Virus record (IMG/VR): IMGVR_UViG_3300030101_002282
Span: 2,421-26,054 of that record
Strand: one strand, 5' to 3'
DNA: 23,634 nucleotides
Origin: a virus
Shown here: positions 22,932 through 23,634 of the stretch, piece after piece
Layout: every line of letters begins with the position of its first letter
Position numbering within the stretch: the first letter of the stretch is position 1
The notes under the pieces: generated by a model
Databases searched by the model: none
What the model saw: only the letters and a program-made list of their open reading frames with translations
What the model was told of the DNA's origin: nothing
Translations under genes and position numbers: made by a program

Positions 22932-23634
22932 CTACGGGTTAAACTGCCCTGAGTTGTTAGCTGCAAAAAGAAATGTTAAACTAAACGCTCGGTCAGCAGT
23001 TTGTCCCTCAGCATCTGTTGCTCGAATAGTAAAGTTAAACGTTGTATCCGCTGAAGCACCAGATTCAGTTCCAGTCAATGTAGACGATCCTGAGCCACTA
23101 TTCAATGTAATTCCACCAGGTAGTGATCCTGATTGTACAGTCATACCTGTTGAATTTGTTGCTGTTAAAGTTATTGTTCCAATATTTGATCCACCAGAAA
23201 ATGAACCTAATGACCCTGCTGCTGTTTGCCAAGCAGGTGCGTCTGATACTGTTAATAGTGCTCCAGTTTGAACTGCGTTACCATCTGGATTCTCTACATA
23301 TAATTTGTAACTTGCATCAACTGAAATAGTAAATTTAGCTGTAATACTTGTAGCTGATGTAAATGATACTTCATCCGCTACAAATTGTGCACCTGTAGTT
23401 GAGTTAATTGCTGTAACTAACGGAACAGATACAAAATTAGTTCCTGTAATAACAACTGATGTTTGTGTATTTTCAATCGCTGAAGGACTAATACCTGATA
23501 CTGTTGGTCTTACTTCAGTTGTTAAAGTAATAGATCCACCAAGGGCTACTGCTTGACCGTTGATTGTAATTTGTCCTGATCCTTGTAACGCTGCGTTTGC
23601 AACAGAAGTATTTGGTAAAGCAATACTTGCACCA
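22932..23634 (-). CDS. Fibre protein with IPT and He_PIG domains (partial, N-terminus missing)
   Basis: The frame is open from the right edge to the TAG at 22932-22934, giving 233 residues with the N-terminus outside the window. The visible part starts with a short Gly/Ser segment (ITINGQAVALGG). An IPT/TIG domain follows (PTVSGISPSAIEN, VVITGTNF, LTVSDAPAW), then a He_PIG/cadherin-like domain (VQSGSLPGGITLN, FTIRATDAEGQTADR) and the ending NNSGQFNP. Both domains match the C-terminal half of the 391-aa protein closely. The segment before the IPT domain does not resemble that protein, so whether this copy has a cupredoxin-like domain is unknown. It begins the first cassette copy and precedes the 452-aa gene by 9 bases. 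Confidence 0.75.
   Translation of the reverse strand, partial: GASIALPNTSVANAALQGSGQITINGQAVALGGSITLTTEVRPTVSGISPSAIENTQTSVVITGTNFVSVPLVTAINSTTGAQFVADEVSFTSATSITAKFTISVDASYKLYVENPDGNAVQTGALLTVSDAPAWQTAAGSLGSFSGGSNIGTITLTATNSTGMTVQSGSLPGGITLNSGSGSSTLTGTESGASADTTFNFTIRATDAEGQTADRAFSLTFLFAANNSGQFNP

Larger units (their letters stand above)
20503..23634 (-). repeat. Adhesin cassette, transcriptionally first copy (partial)
   Basis: It has the same gene order and orientation as 16910-20500. The fibre gene is cut by the window edge. Paralogous pairs are 347/350 aa, 456/452 aa and 391/at least 233 aa. More copies could lie to the right. Confidence 0.8.

Noticed and set aside
16910-23634. Diversity-generating retroelement acting on the adhesins
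   Set aside because: No reverse transcriptase gene and no template/variable repeat pair with adenine-specific changes was seen; variation is spread through loops as in ordinary divergence. A retroelement outside the window cannot be excluded.

Overview
The window is a 23.6 kb piece of a tailed bacteriophage genome. It is strongly AT-rich and almost fully coding. I see no rRNA, tRNA, CRISPR array, insertion sequence or cellular metabolic gene. The gene set (AEP/TOTE-type primase, SNF2-type helicase, M15 peptidase endolysin, very large internal virion-like protein, nozzle-like tail protein, LamG/SPRY and DUF7483-like fibre proteins) resembles environmental marine phages such as those infecting SAR11-like bacteria. 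A podovirus-like tail is the best guess, because one protein looks like a T7 gp12/P22 gp10-type nozzle and several look like ejection proteins. Host and lineage are inference from remembered family resemblance, not from a search.

Layout, left to right. (1) 1-2588, minus strand: an early/replication block read leftward from a promoter near 2600. Its order is a conserved unknown protein (119 aa), a coiled-coil unknown (183 aa), a 249-aa conserved protein possibly linked to ssDNA handling, and an AEP primase that runs off the left end. (2) 2590-2624: a palindromic intergenic region that looks like two fully overlapping opposed promoters. (3) 2642-4072, plus strand: a lone SNF2-type helicase, the only rightward gene. 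It converges on, and overlaps by 4 bases, the end of the late operon. (4) 4069-23634, minus strand: one tightly packed late operon read right to left. It contains two tandem copies of a three-gene fibre/adhesin cassette, two short repeat proteins, a fibre-like protein, a nozzle-like tail protein, three small proteins, four internal virion/ejection candidates ending in a 1343-aa giant, and finally a holin-like membrane protein and an M15 endolysin. Terminase, portal and major capsid genes are not in the window and presumably lie to the right.

Many late-operon junctions are TAATG one-base overlaps or gaps of a few bases, which suggests translational coupling. The most unusual content is at the right: the duplicated adhesin cassette (about 3.6 kb per copy), a fibre with a cupredoxin-like His-Cys-His-Met site, and a protein made of eight exact-length 22-residue repeats next to a small paralogue with two. 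Apart from the 57-base gap holding a GC-rich hairpin (879-935) and the divergent promoter gap, intergenic spaces are 11 bases or fewer, so no gene-free stretch of 300 bases exists.
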